From an uncultured Reyranella sp. (GTDB lineage Bacteria > Pseudomonadota > Alphaproteobacteria > Reyranellales > Reyranellaceae), in contig NZ_CAMFKM010000006.1 of assembly GCF_945957355.1 (NCBI RefSeq), positions 186,001 to 250,000 on the forward strand: DNA of 64,000 nt, given 5' to 3'. The notes beneath the pieces are model-generated. The model did no database searches. It had not been told where the DNA came from and saw only the letters and a list, made by a program, of their open reading frames with translations. The translations under genes and the position numbers were made by a program. Of the stretch, positions 41,850-50,803 are shown in pieces. Each line of letters begins with the position of its first letter. Within the stretch, counting starts at the first letter, position 1.

Positions 41850-42443
41850 TCACCGGATACTGGCGAGCCGCGCCTTTACCTTGTCCAAAAAGGCCCCCCG
41901 CGAGCGGGCTGTGGAATGATCCATGTCATAGTGCGCCAGCCAGAAGCTCGAGGCACCCTTGGCGCACATCGGCTTCAGGCCGCGCATCATGACCTTGCGC
42001 CCCGGATTTCCGGCGAACAGGCGGACCATCCACCATGGCGAGCCATAGGTCGTCACGACGCCGAACAACCTGATGCGTCTCAGGTTCGGCTCGAGATGAT
42101 TGTCCTTGGCGTCATACAGGAACGCCGTGCCCGGTCCCCAGACACGATCGACATATCCCTTCAGCATGGCCGGCATCGAGAACCACCAGTGCGGATAGCA
42201 GAAGACGATGCCGTCCACGCTCCTCAGTATCTCGACATACCCGGCGACCGCGGAATCGTCGTAGCCGTTTCCCATGTAGGTCCGACGTTCGCCCTCGGTC
42301 ATCGCGGGCTGGAATCCCTCTCGATACAGGTCGGTGGAAACGACCTCGTGGCCGCCCCCGCGCAGCGCGTCGACCGTGGCCCGGAAGAGGGCGCCATTGA
42401 AACTGTCTTCGAGCGGATGGCAGTGCACGACCTGTATGCGCAT
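41850..42443 (-). CDS. NAD(P)H-dependent FMN/FAD oxidoreductase (flavodoxin-like fold, NQO family)
   Basis: A 197-residue protein of the NAD(P)H quinone oxidoreductase/KefF-like group: MRIQVVHCHPLEDSFNGALF (flavin phosphate loop), VDGIVFCYPHWWFSMPAMLKGYVD and VTTYGSPWWMVRLF contain the flavin-contact aromatic and glycine residues. It reduces quinones or related electrophiles by two electrons. GGAGG is 4 nt before the ATG at 42443, which fixes the start over an open frame to 42509. The 117 bp gap upstream to the DUF333 gene may hold its promoter. Confidence 0.88.
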   Translation of the reverse strand: MRIQVVHCHPLEDSFNGALFRATVDALRGGGHEVVSTDLYREGFQPAMTEGERRTYMGNGYDDSAVAGYVEILRSVDGIVFCYPHWWFSMPAMLKGYVDRVWGPGTAFLYDAKDNHLEPNLRRIRLFGVVTTYGSPWWMVRLFAGNPGRKVMMRGLKPMCAKGASSFWLAHYDMDHSTARSRGAFLDKVKARLASIR

Positions 42444-42560
42444 GAAGCCTCCAACGGTCACCCTGCGGCCGCGTTGCGCCAGGAGTGCCTCATGGTATTC
42501 GTCCCACAAAAGCGGCTCATCTCATCGTCGAAGCGGTTCTGCTCCGTGCCCTGGCATGGC

Positions 42561-42968
42561 CTAGCGCCCCGTGCAGGCGCCGGCGTAGTAGCCGTCGGCC
42601 TCACAAGACCTGCCGTTCGGCAGCAAGCAGCTGCCGCGCTCCGGCATTGCGCCGGGCGCCGATACGACCGAGTAGCGCCCGCCGGTGATGGCGCAGTAGC
42701 GTCCCGCCGGCGTGGCATAGCCCGTCACGCGCAGGCCGTTCTTCGGGCACTCGCCGCGAAACAGCGCCCATTCCTCGCATTGGTAATTATCCGTGAAGGT
42801 GCAGACCCCGAACTGGCCGCCATCAGGCCGCCGTTCGATGGTCAGTGTGCCTCCCTGCTGCGTGCAGTTGACCGAGGCCGGGTTCGCGAGCTGCGGCGAC
42901 GATTGGGTCTGGGCCGCGGCGCCGGCCGCCCAAAAGGCGATAATTACTGAAACGACGATCCGGTCCAT
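42561..42968 (-). CDS. DUF333 domain-containing exported cysteine-rich protein
   Basis: A 135-residue protein with a signal peptide (VVSVIIAFWAAGAAA, cleavage near AAAQ at 19/20). LANPASVNCTQQGGTLTIERRPDGGQFGVC (quoted in part) and NYQCEEWALFRGECP are the DUF333 core, sometimes labelled hemolysin on weak grounds. A second part, RYCAITGGRYS and CLLPNGRSCEADGYYAGAC, has additional cysteines; eight or so in all suggest a disulfide-stabilised periplasmic protein. Monocistronic, divergent from the DHA2 exporter with an 81 bp gap. Function unknown. Confidence 0.83.
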   Translation of the reverse strand: MDRIVVSVIIAFWAAGAAAQTQSSPQLANPASVNCTQQGGTLTIERRPDGGQFGVCTFTDNYQCEEWALFRGECPKNGLRVTGYATPAGRYCAITGGRYSVVSAPGAMPERGSCLLPNGRSCEADGYYAGACTGR

Positions 42969-43049
42969 GCAGACCTCCTATCGAACACTATACGAACCGG
43001 TGCATTGCGTCCGCTGCCGGTCTGGGATCAGACTGCGGATGAATTGGAC

Positions 43050-44495
43050 ATGAGCGCGCCTTCGCCCCCTTTGCCCGACGACAGCATCAAGCGCCTGCTG
43101 CCCTGGCTGGTCGCCGTGGCGTTCTTCATGCAGTCGCTGGACACGACCATCCTGAACACCGCGGTGCCGGCCATCGCCCGGGCGATGGACGTGACGCCGC
43201 TCAATGTGAAGTCGGTGCTGGCGAGCTACACGCTGAGCCTCGCGGTGTTCATTCCGGTGAGCGGCTGGATGGCGGACCGTTTCGGGACGCGGCGCGTCTT
43301 CGTGGCGGCGATCGCCGTTTTCTGCGCGGGCTCCCTGCTCTGCGGCCTGTCGACCAGCATCGAGATGCTGGTGGCATGCCGCGTCCTGCAGGGCGCCGGC
43401 GGCGCCATGATGATGCCGGTCGGCCGCATGACGCTCGCCCGCACCTACGGCAAGGCCGACCTGGTGAGGGCCATGAGTTTCGTCGCCATTCCCAGCCTGA
43501 TCGGCCCGATGGTGGGCCCTGTGGCGGGTGGCGCCATCGTCCACTGGCTCCACTGGAGCGTGGTCTTCTTCGTCAACATTCCGGTGGGACTCGTCGGCCT
43601 CTACTTCGTCGGCCGCTACCTGCCCGACTATCGCGAGCAGAAGACCCATCCGCTCGACGTGCTGGGACTGGTCCTGTTCGGCGGCGGCATCGCCCTTCTT
43701 TCCTATGTCCTCGAGGTGTTCGGCGACAATACCCTCTCGGGCCAGGAGGTCGTCGTCCTTCTGGCGGTTTCGGCGGCGATGCTCGGGGGCTACGGCATCC
43801 GCGCCATGCTGACGGAGTTTCCGCTTCTCAATCTCGGCCTGTTCAGGATCCGCACCTTCCGGGCCGCCGTGAACGGTGGCTTCTTCACACGCCTGGGCCT
43901 GGGCGGCATCCCGTTCCTGTTTCCCCTGCTCTATCAGATCGGCCTCGGCTTCTCGCCGATCCAGTCAGGTTTGCTGGTTCTGCCGCAGGCCATCGCCTCT
44001 ATCGGGCTCAAGAGCTTCATGCCGGCCATTCTGGCCCGCTTCGGCTATCGCAACGTACTGGTCTTCAACACCATCGTCGTCGGCCTGCTCATCATGTCCT
44101 TTGCCACCGTGGGCGCCGAGACCCCGATCTGGCGCATCGTGCTGCAGGCCTTCGTGCTCGGCCTGTTCACGTCGATGCAGTACACGAGTATGAACACGCT
44201 GGTTTATGCTGACGTATCAGGGCCCCAGACCAGCGGCGCCAGCACGATTGCGTCCACAGGCCAGCAGCTCTCCATCAGCTTCGGGGTGGCCGGCGCCTCC
44301 CTGATCGCCGCGATGTTCGTCCCGACGGATATGCACTCCCATGCCGGCGCAATGATCTACGGCGTGCAGCGGGCCTTCCTGATCCTGGGGGTCATGACGA
44401 TCGCCTCATCCGTCGTGTTCATGGAACTCAAAGCCGATGACGGCGGCGACATCAGCAAGCACGACAAGTCCACCGACCATCCTCACGAGCACTAG
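43050..44495 (+). CDS. DHA2 (EmrB/QacA) family MFS drug exporter
   Basis: A 481-residue exporter with about 14 hydrophobic segments. Motif D1 is FFMQSLDTTILNTAVPAI, motif A is GWMADRFGTRRVF, and motif C-like glycine/proline residues occur in GPMVGPVAGGAIVHW. This 14-helix subfamily extrudes lipophilic or cationic compounds by proton antiport, often with an EmrA adaptor, which is absent here. I chose the ATG at 43050; the frame is open from 43005. The 3' end overlaps tspO tail-to-tail by 4 bp. Confidence 0.92.
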   Translation: MSAPSPPLPDDSIKRLLPWLVAVAFFMQSLDTTILNTAVPAIARAMDVTPLNVKSVLASYTLSLAVFIPVSGWMADRFGTRRVFVAAIAVFCAGSLLCGLSTSIEMLVACRVLQGAGGAMMMPVGRMTLARTYGKADLVRAMSFVAIPSLIGPMVGPVAGGAIVHWLHWSVVFFVNIPVGLVGLYFVGRYLPDYREQKTHPLDVLGLVLFGGGIALLSYVLEVFGDNTLSGQEVVVLLAVSAAMLGGYGIRAMLTEFPLLNLGLFRIRTFRAAVNGGFFTRLGLGGIPFLFPLLYQIGLGFSPIQSGLLVLPQAIASIGLKSFMPAILARFGYRNVLVFNTIVVGLLIMSFATVGAETPIWRIVLQAFVLGLFTSMQYTSMNTLVYADVSGPQTSGASTIASTGQQLSISFGVAGASLIAAMFVPTDMHSHAGAMIYGVQRAFLILGVMTIASSVVFMELKADDGGDISKHDKSTDHPHEH

Positions 44496-44989
44496 TTCAA
44501 GCGCCAGACCGCGAAGTTCAGAACCGTCGCGAAGGCGATCCAGGCCAGGTACGGCACCAGGAGCAACGCCGCGAGACCGTCGATTCGCCGGAACATGAGC
44601 GCCGTCGCGAGCACCAGCAGATCGAGCACGAGGATGACCGCAACGGCCAGCCCGGGATCGCGAAGGCCGAAGAAGGCGATGCTCCAGCCGAGGTTGACCG
44701 CGAGCTGCAGCGCGAAGACCGCGAGTGGCCCGCGGGCGCTGTCGCGGTCGGCCGACCGCCAGACCCGCCAGGCGGCGATGCCCATCATCGCGTACAGCGT
44801 GGTCCAAACCGGGCCGAACACCCAGTTCGGCGGATTGAATGACGGTTTGTTGAGCGTCGGATACCATTCGGTCACGCTGGAGGCCGTAACGGCACCGCCC
44901 AGCCCCCCGATACCGAGGCAGATGCCGACCAGCAGGGCGAGGGCCAACAGATCCCTGCCGGTGCCGAGATCGGATCGTTTCGTACTCAT
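44492..44989 (-). CDS. tspO: TspO/MBR family tryptophan-rich membrane protein
   Basis: A 165-residue five-helix protein. TEWYPTLNKPSFNPPNWVFG, then PVWTTLYAMMGIAAWRVWRS, AVNLGWSIAFFGLRDPGLA and YLAWIAFATVLNFAVWRLN contain the conserved Trp, Pro and Asn residues of TspO. It binds porphyrins and, in Rhodobacter, modulates pigment genes in response to oxygen; hemA is in the same window but 17 kb away. Its ATG overlaps the DUF1345 stop by 4 bp, so the two are translationally coupled. Confidence 0.93.
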   Translation of the reverse strand: MSTKRSDLGTGRDLLALALLVGICLGIGGLGGAVTASSVTEWYPTLNKPSFNPPNWVFGPVWTTLYAMMGIAAWRVWRSADRDSARGPLAVFALQLAVNLGWSIAFFGLRDPGLAVAVILVLDLLVLATALMFRRIDGLAALLLVPYLAWIAFATVLNFAVWRLN

Positions 44990-45657
44990 GACAGAAGGCT
45001 CGCTCCGACATTGATGGTGAGGGCGAGGATCGCCGTATTGAATACGAAGGAAACGATGCCGTGGACGAGTGTCACCCGCCGCATGGCGGGAGAAACCGTA
45101 CCGACGTCGCCAGTCTGCGCCGCGCAGCCGATTACGAAGGAATAGTAGACGAAGTCCCAATAGTCGGGCGGACGATCGCCCGGGAATTCGAGGCCGCCCG
45201 GCCCGTCATCGTCCGGCCGGTAATAGATGTTGGCGTAGTGCAGGGTGAAGACGAGATGCGTGAACGCCCAGGACAGGGCGACGGTTGCGCCAGTGAGCAC
45301 GAGCGCGTGCCACAGCGGGCCGTGCGGTGACTTGAGGACCGCGAGTTCGGAGAAGATCGTGGCGAAGCTCGCGCTTGCGCTCACGACGACCACCACGAGA
45401 ATCACCCAGTCGCCCTCGTCGTAGTAGGCCGCCCGGGCGTAGCAGGTTTCCACGGTTGATCGGGCGATCATGATCAGCGTCATCACGATGTAGGCCAGCG
45501 CCGTCAGATCCCAGGACAGCAGGGTCCTGGTGGCGAACCGCATGTCCTGCGGCAGCACGACAAACAGGACGAGACCTGCCGCCAGCGCGATCAGCAGCCG
45601 CGTGCGGGCGTGGATGAAGCGGCGCAAGGCGCTGGAGGGGACGGTCGACTCGGTCAT
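44986..45657 (-). CDS. DUF1345 family membrane protein
   Basis: A 223-residue membrane protein with about five helices. ARTRLLIALAAGLVLFVVLP at the start, LTALAYIVMTLIMIARS, GDWVILVVVVVSASASFATIF, WAFTHLVFTLHYANIYYRP and PDYWDFVYYSFVIGCAAQTGDV are the DUF1345 blocks; the last has the ion-channel-like YYSFVIGxxxQTGDV. Relatives are also called DUF1345/voltage-gated-channel-like. GGAG is 5 nt before the ATG at 45657; an upstream in-frame start at 45675 has no site. It forms an operon with tspO. Confidence 0.88.
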   Translation of the reverse strand: MTESTVPSSALRRFIHARTRLLIALAAGLVLFVVLPQDMRFATRTLLSWDLTALAYIVMTLIMIARSTVETCYARAAYYDEGDWVILVVVVVSASASFATIFSELAVLKSPHGPLWHALVLTGATVALSWAFTHLVFTLHYANIYYRPDDDGPGGLEFPGDRPPDYWDFVYYSFVIGCAAQTGDVGTVSPAMRRVTLVHGIVSFVFNTAILALTINVGASLLS

Positions 45658-45719
45658 GCTGGCTCCATACCGCACTCTGGCATCTCGGCGGCGGACGGCA
45701 ATCGTTGTAAGCTTTCTGC

Positions 45720-46349
45720 ATGTTCTTTGACGCGATGGACCTGGCCGCCACCTTCGTGTTTGCCATCAGCGGCGCCACGCGCGGTGTACGCAAGCAGCTT
45801 GATCTGTTCGGGGTGCTGGTCGTCGCCTGGCTGGCGGGGGTCGCCGGCGGGCTGGCGCGCGACCTGCTGATCGGCGCCGTGCCGCCGGCGGCCATCGTGG
45901 ACTGGCGCTATCTTGCCGCGACGGCGGCGGCGGGGCTGCTGGGATTCTTCGCATCGGACATCATCGACAGGTTGCGCACCCCCGTCCTCCTCTTCGATGC
46001 TGCCGGCCTCTGCCTGTTCGCCGTCACGGGCACCGAGAAGGCCCTTCTCTATGGGCTCAGCCCCCTGATGGCGGCCATGCTGGGCACGGTGACCTGCATC
46101 GGCGGCGGGGTGGCGCGCGACCTGCTCACCCTGCAGGTTCCGACGGTCCTGCGGTCCGAACTCTATGCCGTGGCGGCCCTGGCGGGGGCGGGCACGATCT
46201 CTCTCGGATTCTGGGCCGGCTGGCCCACGCTCCCGACCGCTCTGGCGGGCGCCGGCATCTGCCTGTTCCTCCGATTGATGTCGATATACCGGGGATGGCG
46301 ACTGCCCGTGGCGGCCACCCGACATAAGTTTAATCCGGAAACTGACTAA
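45720..46349 (+). CDS. TRIC-type trimeric intracellular cation channel family protein (UPF0126)
   Basis: A 209-residue protein of two homologous three-helix halves plus a last helix. LAATFVFAISGATRGVRKQL with VVAWLAGVAGGLARDLLIG form the first half, and LCLFAVTGTEKAL with TCIGGGVARDLLTLQVP the second, matching the GxxGG..RD pore motif of bacterial TRIC channels. It conducts monovalent cations. Divergent from DUF1345 (62 bp). Confidence 0.9.
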   Translation: MFFDAMDLAATFVFAISGATRGVRKQLDLFGVLVVAWLAGVAGGLARDLLIGAVPPAAIVDWRYLAATAAAGLLGFFASDIIDRLRTPVLLFDAAGLCLFAVTGTEKALLYGLSPLMAAMLGTVTCIGGGVARDLLTLQVPTVLRSELYAVAALAGAGTISLGFWAGWPTLPTALAGAGICLFLRLMSIYRGWRLPVAATRHKFNPETD

Positions 46350-46461
46350 TTTTCCGCCTTGGTGTTGCCGGATTGCTTGTCCTGCCCTTGCCGGTACGGT
46401 GCGTGGAGGCTAAACACACGGCCGTCATTTTGTCGCAAGCGGCGTGGGGGAAAAGAGCAGC

Positions 46462-47238
46462 ATGGCGACGAAGAAGAAGGCCAAATCGACTGAAACTGCG
46501 CCTGCAAGCAAGGCTGCCAAGAAGTTGACGCCAAAAGCGAATTCGGACCGCGCGAGCGGCACCCCGGAAGCGCGGGACACCGCCCGTCTCCTGCTGGAGA
46601 TCGAGGCCATCCACTGCCGCCCCGACAACCCGTACATCTTCACCTCGGGCCGGGCGAGCCCGGTCTACATCGACTGCCGCAAGATCATTTCGTTCCCTGA
46701 GGCCCGGGCCAAGATCATGGCCCACGCCCACAAGATGATCGAGAAGACCATCGGCTGGAACAAGATCGACGTGGTGGCCGGCGGCGAGACGGCGGGCATC
46801 CCGTTCGCGGCCTTCCTGGCGGCACTCTCCAAGAAGCCGATGATCTATGTCCGCAAGCAGCCCAAGGGTTTCGGTCGCATGGCGCAGATCGAGGGTGAGC
46901 TGAAGCCCGGCAAGCGTGTGCTGCTGGTTGAGGACCTCGCGACCGATGGCGGCAGCAAGCTGGTGTTCATCGAGGCGCTGAAGAAGGCCGAGGCCAAGGT
47001 CACTGACTGCTTCGTGGTGTTCCATTACGGCATCTTCCCGCAGAGCATCGAGATGCTGGCCGCGGCCGGCGTGAAGCTGCATGCGCTGGCGACCTGGTGG
47101 GATGCGCTGGAAGCGGCTGAAAAGCACAAGTACTTCGACGACATGGGCCTGACCGAGACGCGCGCCTTCCTCGAGGCGCCGGAGAAGTGGTCGGCCAGCC
47201 ATGGTGGACGCCCGCCGTCGCGTACGCTGGGCCGCTAG
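46462..47238 (+). CDS. pyrE: Orotate phosphoribosyltransferase with basic N-terminal extension
   Basis: A 258-residue enzyme converting orotate and PRPP to OMP in pyrimidine synthesis. FTSGRASPVYIDCRKIISFP, VAGGETAGIPFAAFLA and the PRPP loop VLLVEDLATDGGSK are the type I PRTase blocks. Residues 1-40 form a Lys/Ala-rich extension (ATKKKAKSTETAPASKAAKK) absent from standard PyrE, where about 215-230 residues are usual. The ATG at 46462 is favoured; the ribosome site AAAGAG is weak. The ABC substrate-binding gene follows after 27 bp. Confidence 0.92.
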   Translation: MATKKKAKSTETAPASKAAKKLTPKANSDRASGTPEARDTARLLLEIEAIHCRPDNPYIFTSGRASPVYIDCRKIISFPEARAKIMAHAHKMIEKTIGWNKIDVVAGGETAGIPFAAFLAALSKKPMIYVRKQPKGFGRMAQIEGELKPGKRVLLVEDLATDGGSKLVFIEALKKAEAKVTDCFVVFHYGIFPQSIEMLAAAGVKLHALATWWDALEAAEKHKYFDDMGLTETRAFLEAPEKWSASHGGRPPSRTLGR

Positions 47239-47265
47239 CCGGCTCTTTGCTACGGTGCGGCGGAC

Positions 47266-48927
47266 ATGATCCGCCGCCTCCTCTCGACCCTCCTCGCGCT
47301 CGGCGCCCTCGCCCCTCCCGCCTCCCTCAAGGCGCAGGTGAAGGACGAGCTGGTCGTCGCCATGACGCAGATGCCGGGTACCTGGAACCCGATCATCAGC
47401 TCCATGTTGGCCAAGTCGCTGATCGCCAACATGACGGCGCGGCCGGTCACGGCCTACGACGCCGACTGGAAGCTGGTCTGTCTCGTCTGTACCGAGTTGC
47501 CCACCATCGAGAACGGCAAGGCGCGGGTGATCGATCTTGCCGATGGCAAGAAAGGCATGGAAATCGACGTCGAGCTGCGTGACATGCGCTGGGGCGACGG
47601 CACGCCGGTCACCGCCAGGGACGTGGAATTCACCCTGGAGGTCGGCAAGCATCCGCTGTCGGGTGTCGCCTCTTCAGACGGTTACAAGAGGATCATCAAG
47701 CTCGACGTGAAGGACGATCGTCGCTTCACCATGACGATCGACCGCGTCACCTTCGACTACAATAGCATCGGCCTGCAGCTCCTGCCGGCTCATATCGAGA
47801 AGCCGATCTTCGACGCCAATCCGGCCGAGTATCGCAACAAGACCGCCTACGACACGCAATCGACCAATCCCGGCCTCGGCTTCGGACCGTTCCGGCTCAC
47901 CGAGATCGTGCCCGGCAGCCGCGTCGTGCTGGAGCAGAACCCGACCTGGACGGGCGAGAAGCCGCATTTCAAGCGCATCACGGTGCGCATCATCGAGAAC
48001 ACCGCGGCGCTGGAAGCCAACCTGCTGTCCGGCAGCGTCGATTATGTGCTGGGCGAACTCGGCCTGTCGCTCGACCAGGCCATCGCCTTCGAGAAGCGCC
48101 ACAAGGACAAGTATAATGTCATCTACAAGCCGGCGCTGATCTGGGAACACATAGACGTCAACCTGGACAACAAGCTCCTGGCCGACCGGCGGGTGCGGCA
48201 GGCGATGTTGCTGGCCATCGACCGCAAGGCCATCTCGGAGAAGCTGTTCGAGGGCAAGCAGCCGATCGCCCATGGCGGCATCAGCGAGCTCGACCCGATG
48301 TTCAGCCCGGCGGCTCGCCAGTACGCCTACGACGCGGCGGCCGCCCGCAAGCTGCTGGACGAGGCGGGTTTCTCGACGCTCCGGAACAACGTGCGGCAGA
48401 ACGCGGCCGGCGAGAAACTGTCGATCGAGCTGGGCACCACTGCCGGCAATCGGGTGCGCGAGCTGGTGGCGCAGGTGATCCAGAGCCAGCTTCGCCAGGT
48501 CGGCATCGAGGTCCGCCTCAAGGCCGAGCCGCCGCGCATCTTCTTCGACGCGATGGGCAAGCGGACCTACAGCGGCCTGGGCATGTACGCCTGGGTGCAG
48601 CGGCCCGAGGGCGTGCCTCGCTCCTCGCTTCATTCCAAGGAGATCCCGTCGGCCGCCAACGGCTGGAGCGGCCAGAACTATCCGGGCTACGCCAATCCCG
48701 AGATGGACAAGGCGCTCGACGCCGCCGAGCGCGAACTTGACGCCGTCAAGAGACGCGCCCTGTTTGCCGAGATCCAGAAACTGGCAGCCGACGACCTGCC
48801 CTCCCTGCCGCTGTTCTTCCGCGTCGATCCCTTCGTGATCCCCAAGCCGCTCAAGGGCGTGACGCCGACCGGCACGCTGAACAGCTCGACCCTGTGGGTG
48901 GAGCGGTGGCGCTGGGAGATCCAGTGA
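47266..48927 (+). CDS. ABC transporter substrate-binding protein, family 5 (peptide/nickel type)
   Basis: A 553-residue periplasmic binding protein with a Sec signal (RRLLSTLLALGALAPPASLKAQ). The mature sequence has GTWNPIISSMLAKSLIANM, LRDMRWGDGTPVTARDVEF, NPGLGFGPFRLTEIVPGSR and RQAMLLAIDRKAISEKLF, the SBP_bac_5 pattern. It binds an oligopeptide or similar solute and hands it to the two permeases downstream; its stop overlaps the first permease start (GTGA). No ATPase genes follow in this operon. A desuccinylase-like enzyme ends the operon, suggesting an acylated amino acid or peptide as cargo. Confidence 0.92.
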   Translation: MIRRLLSTLLALGALAPPASLKAQVKDELVVAMTQMPGTWNPIISSMLAKSLIANMTARPVTAYDADWKLVCLVCTELPTIENGKARVIDLADGKKGMEIDVELRDMRWGDGTPVTARDVEFTLEVGKHPLSGVASSDGYKRIIKLDVKDDRRFTMTIDRVTFDYNSIGLQLLPAHIEKPIFDANPAEYRNKTAYDTQSTNPGLGFGPFRLTEIVPGSRVVLEQNPTWTGEKPHFKRITVRIIENTAALEANLLSGSVDYVLGELGLSLDQAIAFEKRHKDKYNVIYKPALIWEHIDVNLDNKLLADRRVRQAMLLAIDRKAISEKLFEGKQPIAHGGISELDPMFSPAARQYAYDAAAARKLLDEAGFSTLRNNVRQNAAGEKLSIELGTTAGNRVRELVAQVIQSQLRQVGIEVRLKAEPPRIFFDAMGKRTYSGLGMYAWVQRPEGVPRSSLHSKEIPSAANGWSGQNYPGYANPEMDKALDAAERELDAVKRRALFAEIQKLAADDLPSLPLFFRVDPFVIPKPLKGVTPTGTLNSSTLWVERWRWEIQ

Positions 48928-49904
48928 GCCGCTACTTCGTCGCGCGCGCCGTCCAGACCACCCTGACGCTCCTGGTGATGAGCTTGGTCGTCTACCTGTT
49001 GATCGGCCTGATGCCGGGCGATCCGATCGACATGATGATCTCGGGCGACCCGACCATGACCAGTCAGGACGCCGCCCGCCTGCGGGCGGCCTACGGCCTC
49101 GACAAGCCGCTGTTCGAGCGATACCTCGCCTGGCTCGCTCAGGCCCTGCAGGGCAACTTCGGCTACTCGCGCTCCTTCGGCCAGCCGGTCCTGACTGTCC
49201 TGTGGCCCCGACTGCTGAACACGCTGCTCCTTGCCGGCGTCGCTTTCGTCATCTCGGTGGCGATCGCCCTGCCACTCGGCATGTGGGCGGCCGCCCATCC
49301 GCGCAGCCGGGCCGACTACCTGATCAACCTCCTGTGCTTCGGCGGCATCTCAGCCCCGCCCTTCTGGCTGGCGCTGCTGCTGATTACGCTGTTCGCCGTG
49401 AAGCTGGGCTGGTTACCGGCCGGCGGCATGGCCGACATCCGGCCCGGGACATCCTGGTCAGCCGCGACGGTCGACCAGCTTCGGCATCTGGCCCTACCCG
49501 TGCTGACGCTGACCCTCGTCCAGCTCGGGGGCTACACCCGCTTCATGCGCGGCGCCATGATCGAGGCGCTGCGACAGGACTATGTGCGGACGGCCCGCGC
49601 CAAGGGCGCCTCGGAGCGCATCGTCCTGTGGCGCCATGCCTTCGCCAATGCGCTGTCCCCGGTCCTGACGATCCTCGCCCTCTCCTTCGGTGGCCTGGTC
49701 TCCGGGGCGCTGATCACCGAGACGATGTTCGCCTGGCCTGGCATGGGCAAGGCGATCTACCAGGCCATTCTCGAGAACGACTACAATCTGGCGCTCGTGG
49801 GCCTGCTGGTTGCCACTGCCGCCACCATCGCCGGCAACCTGCTGGCCGACCTCGCCTATGCCTGGGTCGACCCGCGCGTTTCCCTGGCGGACGTAGCCCC
49901 GTGA
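48924..49904 (+). CDS. ABC transporter permease, DppB/OppB type
   Basis: A 326-residue permease with six membrane helices. FVARAVQTTLTLLVMSLVVY and LMPGDPIDMM at the start are typical of DppB, and the EAA loop is seen in RTARAKGASERIVLWRHAFANAL, then ITETMFAWPGMGKAIYQAI. It forms the channel with the next gene's product. Starts at GTG 48924 overlapping the binding-protein stop; ends overlapping the next permease. Confidence 0.93.
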   Translation: MSRYFVARAVQTTLTLLVMSLVVYLLIGLMPGDPIDMMISGDPTMTSQDAARLRAAYGLDKPLFERYLAWLAQALQGNFGYSRSFGQPVLTVLWPRLLNTLLLAGVAFVISVAIALPLGMWAAAHPRSRADYLINLLCFGGISAPPFWLALLLITLFAVKLGWLPAGGMADIRPGTSWSAATVDQLRHLALPVLTLTLVQLGGYTRFMRGAMIEALRQDYVRTARAKGASERIVLWRHAFANALSPVLTILALSFGGLVSGALITETMFAWPGMGKAIYQAILENDYNLALVGLLVATAATIAGNLLADLAYAWVDPRVSLADVAP

Positions 49905-50803
49905 CGGCGGTCGCCCTCCGGCCCGCCGCGTGGCGCCGCATGCTCCGTCACAGGCTGGCCTGGATCTCGCTGGCGTTCCTCTCTGTCATGTTCGTGTTGG
50001 CGCTTGCCGCACCGTTGATCGCCGAACTGCGCGGCGTCGATCCTACTGAGACCGACCTGTTCCGCCGCTTCGAGGGGCCCACGGCGCAGCACTGGCTGGG
50101 GACGGACGATCTCGGCCGCGATCTCTTCCAGCGCCTGCTCGACGGCGGCCGGGTCTCGCTGCTGGTCGGCATTTCGGGGGCGGTCCTGTCGGCGATCCTT
50201 GGCGCTTTCGTCGGCGTCGTTGCGGGCTATCTCGGCGGGCGCTTCGATGCCTTCCTGATGCGCCTCACCGACGGTGTGATCTCGCTACCGCTGCTGCCGC
50301 TGCTGATCGTGCTGGCGGCGGTCGATCCACGGAAGCTCGGCATCCCGGCCGAGATCGCCCAGTCGGAGATGTTCTCGCTCTACCGCATCGTGGTGATCGT
50401 GGCGCTGACCGGCTGGACGACGGTCGCGCGGCTGGTGCGGGCCGAGACCCTGTCGCTCAAGGCGCGGGATTTCACGCGCGCCGCCGTGGCCCTCGGCGCC
50501 CGGCCGCAACGCATCATGTTCCGCCACATCCTGCCCAACACCGCCGGCACGTTGGTTGTGGCGACCACCATGTCGGTCGGCACGCTGATCCTGTTCGAAT
50601 CAACCTTGTCGTTCCTCGGCCTCGGCATCCAGCCGCCGGCCGCGAGCTGGGGCAACATGCTGACCGGCGCCCAGGAACTGCTGCAGGAGGCTCCCGTGCT
50701 GGCCCTGTGGCCGGGCCTGCTGATCTTCCTGACCGTGATCGCCTTCAATTTCCTGGGTGATGGACTGCAGGATGCCCTCGATCCAAGAAGCGAGAGACGC
50801 TGA
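49901..50803 (+). CDS. ABC transporter permease, DppC/OppC type
   Basis: A 300-residue permease. HWLGTDDLGRDLFQRLLDGG is the DppC signature before the first core helices; the EAA loop is in KARDFTRAAVALGARPQRIMFRH and the end has LSFLGLGIQPPAASWGNML and NFLGDGLQDALDPR. GTG start at 49901 (GTGA overlap) and a one-base overlap with the next gene (TGATG) show tight coupling. It requires DppD/DppF-type ATPases in trans; the only such pair in the window is at 54125-56177. Confidence 0.93.
   Translation: MTAVALRPAAWRRMLRHRLAWISLAFLSVMFVLALAAPLIAELRGVDPTETDLFRRFEGPTAQHWLGTDDLGRDLFQRLLDGGRVSLLVGISGAVLSAILGAFVGVVAGYLGGRFDAFLMRLTDGVISLPLLPLLIVLAAVDPRKLGIPAEIAQSEMFSLYRIVVIVALTGWTTVARLVRAETLSLKARDFTRAAVALGARPQRIMFRHILPNTAGTLVVATTMSVGTLILFESTLSFLGLGIQPPAASWGNMLTGAQELLQEAPVLALWPGLLIFLTVIAFNFLGDGLQDALDPRSERR

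Noticed and set aside
42561..42968. Hemolysin label for the DUF333 protein
   Set aside because: DUF333 proteins carry that name through old annotation transfer; nothing in the sequence supports a toxin.
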